Source: Caulobacter sp. RHG1 (GTDB lineage: Bacteria > Pseudomonadota > Alphaproteobacteria > Caulobacterales > Caulobacteraceae). Taken from it: a DNA stretch of 64,000 nt. Below, piece after piece: positions 19,119 to 27,410 of this stretch. The stretch's first letter is position 1. The number at the start of each line of letters is the position of its first letter. A program made the translations under genes and the position numbers. The notes under the pieces were generated by a model. That model did not search any database. It was not told the origin of the DNA and was given only the letters and a program-made list of their open reading frames with translations. The stretch spans positions 124,001 through 188,000 of the forward strand of contig NZ_SMZP01000007.1 of assembly GCF_013181195.1 (NCBI RefSeq), read 5' to 3'.

Positions 19119-20315
19119 TCACGTGAAGAGCCCGCCGATGAATTTGAACACGTCGTAGCGGTTGAGGTCGTTCCACGCCGCGAACAGCATGAAACACAGG
19201 ATGAAGGCAAGCCCCGCACGGAAGCCAGCCGCCTGGAAGTCCGCGCGCAGCGGGCGTTTGGCGATGGCCTCATACGCGTACATCAGCAAGTGGCCGCCAT
19301 CGAGAACCGGAATCGGCAACAGGTTCATGAAGCCGATGCTGACCGACAGGCTGGCGATCATGACCATGGATGAGGTGAAGACCCGCAGCGCCATGGTCGC
19401 AAGATCAGGCGCGCCCTGGACGCTGGCCTTGGTGACCGCGCCGGCGGTGTGGCCGATGCCGATGATGCCGCTGATCTGGTCGGCCGGCATCTGACCGGTG
19501 ACGAGGCGCCCGAGATAGAAGGCGATCGTCTTGATCATCTTCCAGATCTCGACGGTGGCGTCGGGGATGGCGCTCAGCAGCGTGGAGCGCTTGAATTTCG
19601 AGACCGAAGCGCTTTCGAGGCCCAGCTGACCGGTCTTCATGCGGCCGCTGATCTTGTCCTGGATCTCGACCAGTCGCGGCGTGGCCTTCAGGTGAAGATT
19701 CGCATCGCCGCGCTTGACCGTGAAGTCGATGGGCATGTTGGCGCGCAGCGACACATAGCCCTGTAGATCCTGGAAGGTGGCGATCTTCTTTCCGTCCGCG
19801 GCGACGATCATGTCGCCCTTCTGGAAGCCGGCCGCTTCAGCCGCGCTGCCGGGCGAGACATTGCTGACCGTGGTCGCGCGCTGGGGTAGGCCCAGGGTGA
19901 CCATGAAGACGGCCATGATCAGGATCGCCAGGACGAAATTGGCGACGGGGCCGGCGACGGCGATGATCGCCCGCTGCCAGACCGGCTTGAAATGGAAGTA
20001 GCGCGAAAGGGCCGCCTCCCCTTCCCGCTCGGCGATCGACCGGCGCATGGCGGCCAGGTCGTCCTGGTCCGGAACACTGGCAGCGTTCTCGTCGCCTGAG
20101 AACCGGACGTAGCCGCCCAGCGGGATCGAGGCGATCCGCCATTCGACGCCCTGCTTGTCGCGCCACGAGATCAGCGGCGCGCCGAAGCCGATGGAGAAGC
20201 AGTCGATGGCCACGCCGCACGCGCGAGCGGCCCAGTAGTGCCCCAGCTCGTGGATCGTCACCACGACGGACAGCACGAAAACCGTGGACAGGACGAAGAT
20301 CAAAACGTCGGTCAT
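19119..20315 (-). CDS. rseP: RseP-type site-2 metalloprotease (MmpA in Caulobacter)
   Basis: An M50 intramembrane zinc protease, 398 residues. HELGH at residues 22-26 lies in the first membrane helix and gives the two zinc His and the catalytic Glu. One PDZ domain (about 120-210, GSAAEAAGFQKGDMIVAADG) faces the periplasm, and the third zinc ligand is the Asp of PVLDGGH near residue 340. The Caulobacter member of this family, MmpA, is known to cut the polarity factor PodJ after a first periplasmic cut; the family also activates sigma E-type factors. It lies between dxr and bamA, the standard order. Confidence 0.94.
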   Translation of the reverse strand: MTDVLIFVLSTVFVLSVVVTIHELGHYWAARACGVAIDCFSIGFGAPLISWRDKQGVEWRIASIPLGGYVRFSGDENAASVPDQDDLAAMRRSIAEREGEAALSRYFHFKPVWQRAIIAVAGPVANFVLAILIMAVFMVTLGLPQRATTVSNVSPGSAAEAAGFQKGDMIVAADGKKIATFQDLQGYVSLRANMPIDFTVKRGDANLHLKATPRLVEIQDKISGRMKTGQLGLESASVSKFKRSTLLSAIPDATVEIWKMIKTIAFYLGRLVTGQMPADQISGIIGIGHTAGAVTKASVQGAPDLATMALRVFTSSMVMIASLSVSIGFMNLLPIPVLDGGHLLMYAYEAIAKRPLRADFQAAGFRAGLAFILCFMLFAAWNDLNRYDVFKFIGGLFT

Positions 20316-20336
20316 TTGGTGGCCGGGTCCCCCGGA

Positions 20337-21536
20337 TCAGAGCCGGCGATGCTTTTGCGCGACAACCTCGGCCGCAATGCGGCGAGCGCTGGCGTCGATC
20401 ATCATCGCGTTTTCGACCGCATCACTTTGTGCGACGGCGAGATTGCCCAGACTGTTCATACGCTCGAGGGTCCCCGCCACTGCGGCGGCAATATCGAGAA
20501 AGCCAATCCGCCGGTCAAGGAAGGCCGCAACGGCGACCTCATTGGCGGCGTTCATCGCTGTCGGGGCCCCGCCTTCCAGGCGCAGCGCTTCACGGGCGAT
20601 GTCCAACAGCGGGAAGCGATCCAGGTCCGGCGATTCGAAGGTGAGCTGGCCGTAGGCGGCCAGGTCCAGCCGAGCGGCCGGCCATTCCAGGCGATCGGGC
20701 CAGGCGAAGGCGCAGGAGATCGGGCTGCGCATATCCGGAGGGCCGAGCTGGGCCAGGGTGGAACCGTCCGTGTACTCGACCAGGCTGTGGATCACCGACT
20801 GCGGGTGAACCACGACATCGATCTTCGCCTCGGGCGTGTCGAACAGATAGGACGCCTCGATCATCTCGAGGCCCTTGTTCATCATCGTCGCGGAATCGAC
20901 CGAAATCTTCGCGCCCATCGACCAGTTGGGATGGGCGATAGCCTGCTCGGGTGTCGCCGCAGCCATGGCGGCCTTGTCCCAGGTGCGGAACGGGCCGCCC
21001 GATGCGGTCAAAATCAGCCGCGCGACCCGGTGTGCGCAGTCGGGTTGCAGCACCTGGAAGATCGCCGAATGCTCGGAATCCACCGGAATCACCGAACCGC
21101 CGGCCGCCTTGGCGATCGCCAGCAGGGCCGGCCCCGCGCAGACCAGGCTTTCCTTGTTGGCCAGAGCGATGACCGCGCCGGTCTCGGCAGCGGCGACGGT
21201 GGGCGCCAGGCCGGCCGCGCCGACGATGGCTGACATCACCCAGTCTGCGCCCATGGCCGCGGCCTCGGCCACAGCGGCCGCCCCGGCGGCGGCGCGCACC
21301 CCGGTCCCCGCCAGGCCGTCCTTCAGAGCGGCCAGCTTGGTCTCGTCCTCGATCACCGCCACTGCGGGACGCCACTGGCGCGCCTGCGCGATCAACCGCT
21401 CGACGTTACGCCCAGCCGTCAAGGCCAGGATCTCGACCGGGACGCCGGACTCCTCGAAGAGGCTCAAGGTCGAAAGGCCGATCGATCCCGTCGAGCCCAG
21501 CACCACCACCTTACGGGGTAAGGTCAATGAGCCCAT
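20337..21536 (-). CDS. dxr: 1-deoxy-D-xylulose 5-phosphate reductoisomerase
   Basis: DXR (IspC), 399 residues, makes 2-C-methyl-erythritol 4-phosphate with NADPH in the non-mevalonate isoprenoid pathway. The NADPH loop is GSTGSIG at residues 14-20. The metal and substrate site includes [11 protein letters not shown] and LTASGGPFR, and [18 protein letters not shown] is the family signature. The ATG lies inside the end of cdsA, a 13-base overlap. The open frame upstream belongs to a shadow of cdsA. The product feeds UppS, encoded two genes upstream. Confidence 0.96.
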   Translation of the reverse strand: MGSLTLPRKVVVLGSTGSIGLSTLSLFEESGVPVEILALTAGRNVERLIAQARQWRPAVAVIEDETKLAALKDGLAGTGVRAAAGAAAVAEAAAMGADWVMSAIVGAAGLAPTVAAAETGAVIALANKESLVCAGPALLAIAKAAGGSVIPVDSEHSAIFQVLQPDCAHRVARLILTASGGPFRTWDKAAMAAATPEQAIAHPNWSMGAKISVDSATMMNKGLEMIEASYLFDTPEAKIDVVVHPQSVIHSLVEYTDGSTLAQLGPPDMRSPISCAFAWPDRLEWPAARLDLAAYGQLTFESPDLDRFPLLDIAREALRLEGGAPTAMNAANEVAVAAFLDRRIGFLDIAAAVAGTLERMNSLGNLAVAQSDAVENAMMIDASARRIAAEVVAQKHRRL

Positions 21537-22351
21537 CCCCAGTGGTCCACCAGGCGGATAGCGGCCACGACGATCACGGCGAACATCAGGCCGTCGACAC
21601 GATCCAACAGGCCGCCATGGCCCGGAATGATGTCGCCGCTGTCCTTGACGCCGAAGCGGCGCTTGAGGATCGATTCCCACAGATCGCCAGCCATGGTGGC
21701 CAGGCCGCCCAGAAAGCCGACCAGGGCGGCCGCCGGCCAGACCAGGCGCAGATGGGCCAGATAAGCGACGGCGACGGCGCCCAGGGTGGCGGCGATCAGG
21801 CCGCCGATGAAGCCCGACCAGGTCTTATTCGGCGAGATCTGGGGCCACAGCTTCGGGCCCTTCAGCAGGCTGCCGACCACATAGGCGAAGATATCGGCGA
21901 ACCAGGTGACCACGAACAATAGCAGGGTCCACCACAGGCCGTCCGGCAGCGAACGCAGCCAGACCAGGGCGATGACCGCCGGCGCGATATAGACGACGCC
22001 ATAAGCCGCGTCCGCCCGACGATCGACGGCCCCGCGCGCGATCAAGCCCGCCAGGAAGGCTCCCGCCAGGACGACGGACCAGGCGATGAAGAAGAAATGC
22101 AGGAAGGCGGCGACGACGGCGACTGCGCAGAAAACGCCGACCACGGCGCCGACGGCGCGCGGCGCCTTGGGCGCGCTGATCTTGCCCCACTCGCGCGCCA
22201 GCAGCGCGACACAGACCAGGGCGAGGGCCAGGAACCAGAAGCCGCCCAGCCAGACGGCGGCCACGACCGTAGGCACGAGCACGGTGGCCGAAACCACACG
22301 CATCCGCAGATTGCCCCAGTTGAAGCGCTTAGCCGGCGACGGCGACGTCAT
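21524..22351 (-). CDS. cdsA: Phosphatidate cytidylyltransferase
   Basis: CdsA, 275 residues, a polytopic inner-membrane enzyme making CDP-diacylglycerol from phosphatidate and CTP, the branch point of phospholipid synthesis. About eight hydrophobic segments are visible. The C-terminal signature ([18 protein letters not shown], then [12 protein letters not shown]) carries the conserved Asp residues. ATG 22351 was chosen because GGAGGGA lies 9 bases before it; this makes a 23-base overlap with uppS. ATG 22369 is the alternative. Confidence 0.93.
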   Translation of the reverse strand: MTSPSPAKRFNWGNLRMRVVSATVLVPTVVAAVWLGGFWFLALALVCVALLAREWGKISAPKAPRAVGAVVGVFCAVAVVAAFLHFFFIAWSVVLAGAFLAGLIARGAVDRRADAAYGVVYIAPAVIALVWLRSLPDGLWWTLLLFVVTWFADIFAYVVGSLLKGPKLWPQISPNKTWSGFIGGLIAATLGAVAVAYLAHLRLVWPAAALVGFLGGLATMAGDLWESILKRRFGVKDSGDIIPGHGGLLDRVDGLMFAVIVVAAIRLVDHWGWAH

Positions 22352-23108
22352 CGGCCGCGATCCCTCCATAGCGTCGGTCACGACGGCGATACTCGGCAAT
22401 GGCCGCAGCCAGGGCCTCGGGTCCGTAGTCCGGCCACAACACGTCCTGGAAGATCAGCTCGGCGTAGGCGCATTCCCACAGCAGGAAGTTCGAGATCCGG
22501 CGCTCGCCGCTGGTGCGAACGATCAGATCCGGCGCCGGCGCGGCAGCCGTCGAAAGATAACGCTCGAACGTCGCCTCGGTCAGGTCCGCCGGCTGGACCT
22601 CGCCTCGCACGGCCGCTTCGGCAAAAGCCCGCGCCGCGTCGGTGAGGTCGGCCTGGCCGCCATAGTTGAACGCCACCTGCAGGGTGAAATCGCTGTTCTG
22701 GGCGGTGCGCTGCTCCGCACGCTCGATCACCTCGGCGAGGTCGGCCGACAGGCCGGTGCGACGACCGATGATCCGCACGCGAACGCCAGCCCGGGCCAGG
22801 CGCTCAAGGTCAGATTCGACATAGGCCTTCAGCAGGCTCATCAGCTCGGACACTTCGTGCGCCGGACGACGCCAGTTCTCGGTCGAGAAACCGAAAACCG
22901 TCAGCACGCCGACATTCTGGCTCTGCGCGCCCTCGACGGTGCGCTTCAGGGCGTTGACACCGGCGCGATGGCCCAGGACGCGCGGCATCCCCCGCTGCTT
23001 TGCCCAGCGGCCGTTGCCATCCATGATAATGGCCACATGCAGCCGATCCTCCGGCGCGTCGCCCCCAGCGCGCGCCGAAACGTTCTGCAGGCCGGTGGTC
23101 AGCGGCAT
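22329..23108 (-). CDS. uppS: Isoprenyl transferase (undecaprenyl diphosphate synthase)
   Basis: UppS, 259 residues, adds cis-isoprene units to farnesyl diphosphate to build the C55 carrier for peptidoglycan and O-antigen. The catalytic Asp30 is in IIMDGNGRWAKQRG, followed by GHRAGV; FGFSTENWRRP and the C-terminal RTSGERRISNFLLWECAYAE and FQDVLWPDY complete the family set. The ATG has GAGGGAAGG 7-9 bases upstream. An in-frame TTG three codons earlier is less likely. Confidence 0.95.
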   Translation of the reverse strand: MPLTTGLQNVSARAGGDAPEDRLHVAIIMDGNGRWAKQRGMPRVLGHRAGVNALKRTVEGAQSQNVGVLTVFGFSTENWRRPAHEVSELMSLLKAYVESDLERLARAGVRVRIIGRRTGLSADLAEVIERAEQRTAQNSDFTLQVAFNYGGQADLTDAARAFAEAAVRGEVQPADLTEATFERYLSTAAAPAPDLIVRTSGERRISNFLLWECAYAELIFQDVLWPDYGPEALAAAIAEYRRRDRRYGGIAADDVAVAG

Positions 23109-23128
23109 TCGCTTCAACCTTCCCTCGT

Positions 23129-23156
23129 CGTCTTCCCCAATCCCACCAGGAAGACG
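23129..23156 (-). other. Hairpin between frr and uppS
   Basis: An exact 8-bp inverted repeat, CGTCTTCC / GGAAGACG with a 12-base loop, fills the gap between the frr stop and the uppS ribosome site. No T run follows, so it is not a classic terminator. It could affect uppS translation or mRNA processing; that is inference. Confidence 0.4.
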
Positions 23157-23157
23157 A

Positions 23158-23724
23158 TCAAACCTGCATGATCTCTTGTTCCTTGATTTTCAAGGCCTCG
23201 TCGATGCGCTTGATGGCTTCGTCGGTCATCTTCTGGACCTCGGTCTCCATCTTCTTCAGGTCGTCCTCGCTGATGACGCTGGCCTTCTCGGCCTTCTTGA
23301 GGTCGTCATTGGCGTCGCGACGGATGTTGCGCACGGCGACCTTTTGCGTTTCCGCGTACTTGCCGGCGATCTTCGACAGGTCCTTGCGGCGCTCTTCGGT
23401 CAGCGGCGGGATCGGGATTCGCAGGTTGTTGCCTTCGACGACCGGATTCAGGCCAAGATCCGAACTGCGGATCGCCTTCTCGACGGCCGAGACGACGCCC
23501 TTGTCCCAGATGTTGACGTTGATCTGGCGCGGCTCAGGTACGCTGACCGAGGCGACCGTGTTCAACTGCACCATCGAGCCGTAGGCATTGACCAGGATCT
23601 GGTCGAGCAGGTTCGAGGACGCGCGCCCGGTGCGCAGACCGGCGAAGTCTTCCTTCAGCGACAGCACGGACTTTTCCATGCGGTCCTTGTATCCGGACAG
23701 AACGGGCTTTTCGGGAGCGGCCAT
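23158..23724 (-). CDS. frr: Ribosome recycling factor
   Basis: RRF, 188 residues, splits the post-termination ribosome together with EF-G. It has the typical long helical bundle with the signature LRTGRASSNLLDQI (Arg-rich 50S contact), NVNIWDKG and PPLTEERRKDLSK. Length matches the family (about 185). It lies 24 bases after pyrH in the conserved tsf-pyrH-frr-uppS-cdsA order. Confidence 0.97.
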   Translation of the reverse strand: MAAPEKPVLSGYKDRMEKSVLSLKEDFAGLRTGRASSNLLDQILVNAYGSMVQLNTVASVSVPEPRQINVNIWDKGVVSAVEKAIRSSDLGLNPVVEGNNLRIPIPPLTEERRKDLSKIAGKYAETQKVAVRNIRRDANDDLKKAEKASVISEDDLKKMETEVQKMTDEAIKRIDEALKIKEQEIMQV

Positions 23725-23748
23725 GGGTCGGGCTCTCTTCTTTGGAGT

Positions 23749-24489
23749 TTAAGCGGCGCGGTCTTCGGCGACCACGGTGTGGGTCCCCTCGCCTCGCAGG
23801 ACGTTCAGCAGGTTGCCGCGCCCCTTGATCGAGAAGACCACGATCGGAATATTGCTGTCGCGCATCAGCGCCACGGCCGAGGCGTCCATGACCCGCAGGT
23901 CCTTGGCCAGCACGTCCATGTAGGTCAGGCGGTCGTAGCGTTCGGCCGACGGATCCTTCTTGGGGTCGGCGGTGTAAACGCCATCGACGCTGGTGCCCTT
24001 GAACAGGGCGTCACACTGCATCTCGGCGGCGCGCAGGGCCGCGGCGGTGTCGGTGGTGAAGAACGGGTTGCCGGTGCCGGCGGCGAAGATCACGACGCGC
24101 CCCTTCTCGAGGTGACGCTGGGCGCGACGGCGGATGTAGGGTTCGCAGACCGTCGCCATCGGAATGGCCGACTGCACGCGCGTCTGGACGCCGATGCGCT
24201 CGAGCGCGTCCTGCATGGCTAGGGCGTTCATGACCGTGGCCAGCATGCCCATGTAGTCGGCGCTTGAACGCTCCATGCCCTTGGCTGCGCCGGCCATGCC
24301 GCGGAAGATGTTGCCGCCGCCGATCACCAGGCACAGCTCGACGCCGGACTTGACGATCTCAGCGACGTCGTCGGCCACCGACTGCACCGTCTTGGTGTCG
24401 ATGCCGTAGCCCGTATCGCCCATCAGCACTTCGCCGGAGACCTTCAGCAGGATGCGGCGGTATTTCGAGGGTGCGCTGGTATCGGACAT
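23749..24489 (-). CDS. pyrH: UMP kinase
   Basis: Bacterial UMP kinase of the amino-acid-kinase fold, 246 residues. It phosphorylates UMP to UDP. The N-terminal phosphate loop is [11 protein letters not shown], the UMP site is [10 protein letters not shown], and the later [20 protein letters not shown] and [13 protein letters not shown] are diagnostic. The ATG at 24489 has AGGAAC 9 bases upstream. The frame remains open for 34 further codons without family similarity. Its upstream neighbour tsf ends in a strong terminator, so pyrH probably has its own promoter in the 191-base gap. Confidence 0.96.
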   Translation of the reverse strand: MSDTSAPSKYRRILLKVSGEVLMGDTGYGIDTKTVQSVADDVAEIVKSGVELCLVIGGGNIFRGMAGAAKGMERSSADYMGMLATVMNALAMQDALERIGVQTRVQSAIPMATVCEPYIRRRAQRHLEKGRVVIFAAGTGNPFFTTDTAAALRAAEMQCDALFKGTSVDGVYTADPKKDPSAERYDRLTYMDVLAKDLRVMDASAVALMRDSNIPIVVFSIKGRGNLLNVLRGEGTHTVVAEDRAA

Positions 24490-24600
24490 GGACCGCTGTT
24501 CCTGAGTCGTCGGCACGCACATTACGGTGCGTTCTACAAAAGTGGGATGTGTTTTGCCAACCCGGGCGCGCCTTCTGACGAAGCGCTGCACGGCAGGCGC

Positions 24601-24638
24601 AAAAAGGGCGCGGCGCGCGCTGAATGCGCGCCGCGCCC
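24601..24638 (-). terminator. Rho-independent terminator of tsf
   Basis: Perfect 13-bp stem GGGCGCGGCGCGC/GCGCGCCGCGCCC with a 7-base loop, followed on the minus strand by TTTTT. It is 42 bases after the tsf stop. Confidence 0.93.
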
Positions 24639-24680
24639 TGATTGTCGATCCAGGGCGTTAGAGCCCCGGAGGCAAGGCGA

Positions 24681-25619
24681 TTAGGCCTGGCCGGTCATCG
24701 AGGCGACTTCGGCGGCGAAGTCGTCCTGCTTCTTTTCAACGCCTTCACCCAGGGCCAGACGCGTGAAGCCCTTGATGGTGATCGGGGCGCCCAGGGTCTT
24801 GCCGGTTTCGGCGACCAGCTGCTCGACGGTCTGGTCCGGGTTCATGACGAAGGCTTGCTTCAGCAGCACGACTTCTTCCAGGAACTTGCGGATACGACCT
24901 TCGATCATCTTTTCGATGACCGCCGGGGGCTTGCCCGATTCCAGGGCCTGCTCGGTGAACACGGCCTTTTCACGCTCGATGGCGGCCGGGTCCAGATCGT
25001 CCGGCGACAGCGACAGCGGAGCGGTCGCGGCCACGTGCATGGCGATCTTGCGGCCCAGGTCGCGCAGGGCGGCCTTGTCGCCGGTCGACTCGACGGCCAC
25101 CAGCACGCCGATGCGGCCGAGGTCCGGCGCGGTGGCGTTGTGGATGTACGAGGCGACGACGCCGTTCTCGACCGTGTGCTTGGCGGCGCGACGGACCATC
25201 ATGTTCTCGCCGATCGTGGCGATCAGGTTGGTCAGGTGGTCCTGCACGCTCTCGCCGCCGGCCAGCTTGGCGGCGGTGATGGCGTCGATCGAGCCGTCGG
25301 TGGCCAGAGCCGCGCCGGCGATCTGACGAGCAGCGCCCTGGAACAGGTCGTTGCGCGACACGAAGTCGGTTTCGGCGTTCACTTCGACGGCGGTAGCGGT
25401 TTCACCCGCGCCCTGCTCGGCGGTGGCGACGGCCACCAGGCCTTCGGCGGCGGCGCGGTCAGCCTTCTTGGCGGCCTTGGACAGGCCCTTGGCGCGCAGC
25501 CAGTCGATGGACGCTTCGATGTCGCCGTTGTTTTCCGACAGCGCCTTCTTGCAGTCCATCATGCCGACGCCGGACTTTTCGCGCAGTTCCTTGACCAGCG
25601 CAGCCGTGATCTCAGCCAT
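24681..25619 (-). CDS. tsf: Translation elongation factor Ts
   Basis: EF-Ts, 312 residues, the nucleotide exchange factor for EF-Tu. The N-terminal UBA-like module ([20 protein letters not shown]) is followed by the core with ETDFVSRND, then [10 protein letters not shown] and the C-terminal module with [12 protein letters not shown]. Length is slightly above E. coli (283). It follows rpsB by 149 bases, with a hairpin terminator or attenuator between. Confidence 0.97.
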   Translation of the reverse strand: MAEITAALVKELREKSGVGMMDCKKALSENNGDIEASIDWLRAKGLSKAAKKADRAAAEGLVAVATAEQGAGETATAVEVNAETDFVSRNDLFQGAARQIAGAALATDGSIDAITAAKLAGGESVQDHLTNLIATIGENMMVRRAAKHTVENGVVASYIHNATAPDLGRIGVLVAVESTGDKAALRDLGRKIAMHVAATAPLSLSPDDLDPAAIEREKAVFTEQALESGKPPAVIEKMIEGRIRKFLEEVVLLKQAFVMNPDQTVEQLVAETGKTLGAPITIKGFTRLALGEGVEKKQDDFAAEVASMTGQA

Positions 25620-25674
25620 GGAAAATCTCCAGATTCAAACGGTTAGGACCGGGCATGCAGCCCGCCATACTCAT

Positions 25675-25708
25675 AAAAACGTAGCGACCGGGCTTGTAGC
25701 CCGGTCGC
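25675..25708 (-). terminator. Terminator/attenuator between rpsB and tsf
   Basis: An 11-bp perfect stem GCGACCGGGCT/AGCCCGGTCGC (25684-25708, 3-base loop) is followed on the minus strand by TACG and TTTTT (25679-25675). It lies 60 bases after rpsB and 55 before tsf, so it may partly uncouple tsf from rpsB. Confidence 0.75.
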
Positions 25709-25768
25709 ATGTCAGGGTCGCGACGGTTCCCGCGGCGGGCCGTGAGGCCGCGCGGGAACACGTAGGAA

Positions 25769-26644
25769 TCAGCCTTCGGCCGATTCCGGAGCAGCTTCGG
25801 CAGCGTCCGGGGCTTCCGGAGCGGCTTCGGCGGCAGCCTCGACGGCGGCTTCCGGAGCAGCTTCAGCAACCGGCGCGGCTTCCGGAGCCAGAGCGCGGGC
25901 CAGGGCCGGCTCGGTCGGGTTGACGGCGGCGCCCAGGTCGACGCCCGAACCGGCTTGGCCAGCGGCCAGACCGTCCAGGACGGCGTCGGCGATCAGGTCG
26001 CAGTACAGTTGCAGCGCGCGGGCGGCGTCATCGTTACCCGGGATCGGATAGGTGATGCCGTCCGGATCGCAGTTGGTGTCGAGGATGGCGACGACCGGGA
26101 TGTTCAGCTTGCGGGCTTCCAGGATCGCGATCGCTTCCTTGTTGGTGTCGATCACGAACATGATGTCGGGGATGCCGCCCATGTCCTTGATGCCGCCCAG
26201 CGACAGTTCCAGCTTGTCGCGCTCGCGCGTCAGCTGCAGCAGTTCCTTCTTGGAACGACCCAGGGCTTCGCCGCCCAGGACGCCTTCCAGCTCGCGCAGA
26301 CGAGCGATCGAGCCCGAGACGGTGCGCCAGTTGGTCAGGGTGCCGCCGAGCCAGCGGTGATTCACGTAGTACTGGGCGCAGCGCTTGGCGGCCGTGGCGA
26401 CCGGGTCGCTGGCCTGGCGCTTGGTGCCGACGAACAGCACGCGACCGCCAGCAGCCGCGACTTCACGGACCTTCACCAGAGCCTGGTGCAGCAGCGGAAT
26501 CGACTGCGACAGGTCGATGATGTGGATGTTCGAGCGCGAACCGAAGATGTAGCGGTCCATCTTCGGGTTCCAGCGGTGCGTCTGGTGACCGAAGTGGGCG
26601 CCGGCTTCCAGGAGCTGACGCATGGAGAATTCGGGAAGAGCCAT
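25769..26644 (-). CDS. rpsB: 30S ribosomal protein S2
   Basis: S2, 291 residues. The core (1-235) has the family start [17 protein letters not shown] and RWNPKM, then [21 protein letters not shown] and [11 protein letters not shown]. About 45 C-terminal residues form an Ala/Pro/Glu-rich low-complexity tail missing from E. coli S2 (241 residues). S2 is the last protein to join the small subunit and in E. coli represses its own mRNA. A structured leader precedes it. Confidence 0.97.
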   Translation of the reverse strand: MALPEFSMRQLLEAGAHFGHQTHRWNPKMDRYIFGSRSNIHIIDLSQSIPLLHQALVKVREVAAAGGRVLFVGTKRQASDPVATAAKRCAQYYVNHRWLGGTLTNWRTVSGSIARLRELEGVLGGEALGRSKKELLQLTRERDKLELSLGGIKDMGGIPDIMFVIDTNKEAIAILEARKLNIPVVAILDTNCDPDGITYPIPGNDDAARALQLYCDLIADAVLDGLAAGQAGSGVDLGAAVNPTEPALARALAPEAAPVAEAAPEAAVEAAAEAAPEAPDAAEAAPESAEG

Positions 26645-26675
26645 CGGGCCTTAATCCTTTTTCCGGTTGAACCTC

Positions 26676-26762
26676 CGTGGACACCCCCGCTCCAGACCAT
26701 TCTGGAAGCGGGACCGGAACGGCGACGTCGGGATGTCTCCCCGATGCTGCCGAACGTCCACG
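26676..26762 (-). ncRNA. Structured rpsB 5' leader (three-way junction)
   Basis: Three nested pairings are exact in the sequence. A closing stem CGTGGAC (26676-26682) pairs with GTCCACG (26756-26762). Inside it, hairpin one pairs CCCGCTCCAGA (26686-26696) with TCTGGA-A-GCGGG (26701-26712, one bulged base). Hairpin two pairs TCGGG (26728-26732) with CCCGA (26740-26744). Together they form a three-way junction ending about 31 bases before the rpsB start. Autoregulatory leaders for S2 are known in other bacteria; that this one binds S2 is inference. Confidence 0.55.
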
Positions 26763-26777
26763 TGTGGAATGGCGGCG

Positions 26778-26806
26778 CAGATAGTCCCTTACGGGCCTGA
26801 TTGCAA
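26778..26806 (-). promoter_or_regulatory. rpsB promoter
   Basis: On the minus strand TTGCAA, a 17-base spacer and TATCTG match a housekeeping promoter. Transcription would start near 26771 and give a leader of about 127 bases containing the junction above. The remaining bases of this 378-base gene-free stretch (26807-27022) hold only an imperfect GC hairpin near 26880-26905; I see no gene there. Confidence 0.6.
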
Positions 26807-27022
26807 GTCCTAGTCGTCCGGAGCGGTTTCAGCGCACGGGTTATGCGCCGGCATGGCGAGCACCGGACAATCTATTCGGGGGCGGCTTCTCCCGCGCCCC
26901 TCAGCCACCGAGCAGGCCATGTTTGCAGTCTGCCCGGCCCCAACGAAGCAGCAAAACAGATATCAGCAGCGCACGCCTTCGATCGCTCCAGCCCAACACT
27001 GTTTAAAGCGACAGGAAATCGA

Positions 27023-27373
27023 TCAGAACGATTTGCCGTCCACCTGCTGCGGCTGCAGTGCGAATACGTCCACTCCATCCAGGCAGCGGACATTGACCGC
27101 CACCATCTCCGCGCCGTTCGGCGCCACGCCCCGGCCGAACGATTGGATGCCGCAGGTTTCGCAGAACAGGTGCGAAATCTTGTGGCTGTTGAACTGGTAG
27201 GCCGTCAGAGCGTCCTCGCCGCTCTTCAGATCGAAGGCGTCGGCGGGCGCAAAGGCCAGGATCGAGCCTAGCTTCCCGCAGCGCGAACAGTTGCAGCTGA
27301 TCACCTCATCCAATCCGACATCGACCGCGAAACGCACGCGTCCGCACTGACAGCCGCCTTCATGCTGAGCCAT
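27023..27373 (-). CDS. GFA-family (CENP-V/Gfa) zinc-binding protein
   Basis: A 116-residue protein of the glutathione-dependent formaldehyde-activating enzyme family. Zinc ligands are arranged as in the family: GGCQCGRVRF (CXC), SCNCSRCGK (CXXC-type) and LFCETCGIQSFGRG. The family is named for one enzyme that helps S-hydroxymethyl-glutathione form, but most members have no proven reaction, so no substrate is assigned. ATG 27373 has GGAGAGG just upstream. It is 37 bases downstream of dnaE on the same strand. Confidence 0.8.
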   Translation of the reverse strand: MAQHEGGCQCGRVRFAVDVGLDEVISCNCSRCGKLGSILAFAPADAFDLKSGEDALTAYQFNSHKISHLFCETCGIQSFGRGVAPNGAEMVAVNVRCLDGVDVFALQPQQVDGKSF

Positions 27374-27410
27374 AACCTCTCCCCTCGCCAACAAGTATAG
27401 GAAAATATTC

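Noticed and set aside
26801-27271. Plus-strand ORF upstream of rpsB across the GFA-family gene
   Set aside because: Overlaps the GFA gene antisense, has no ribosome site or domain, and lies over the inferred rpsB promoter.
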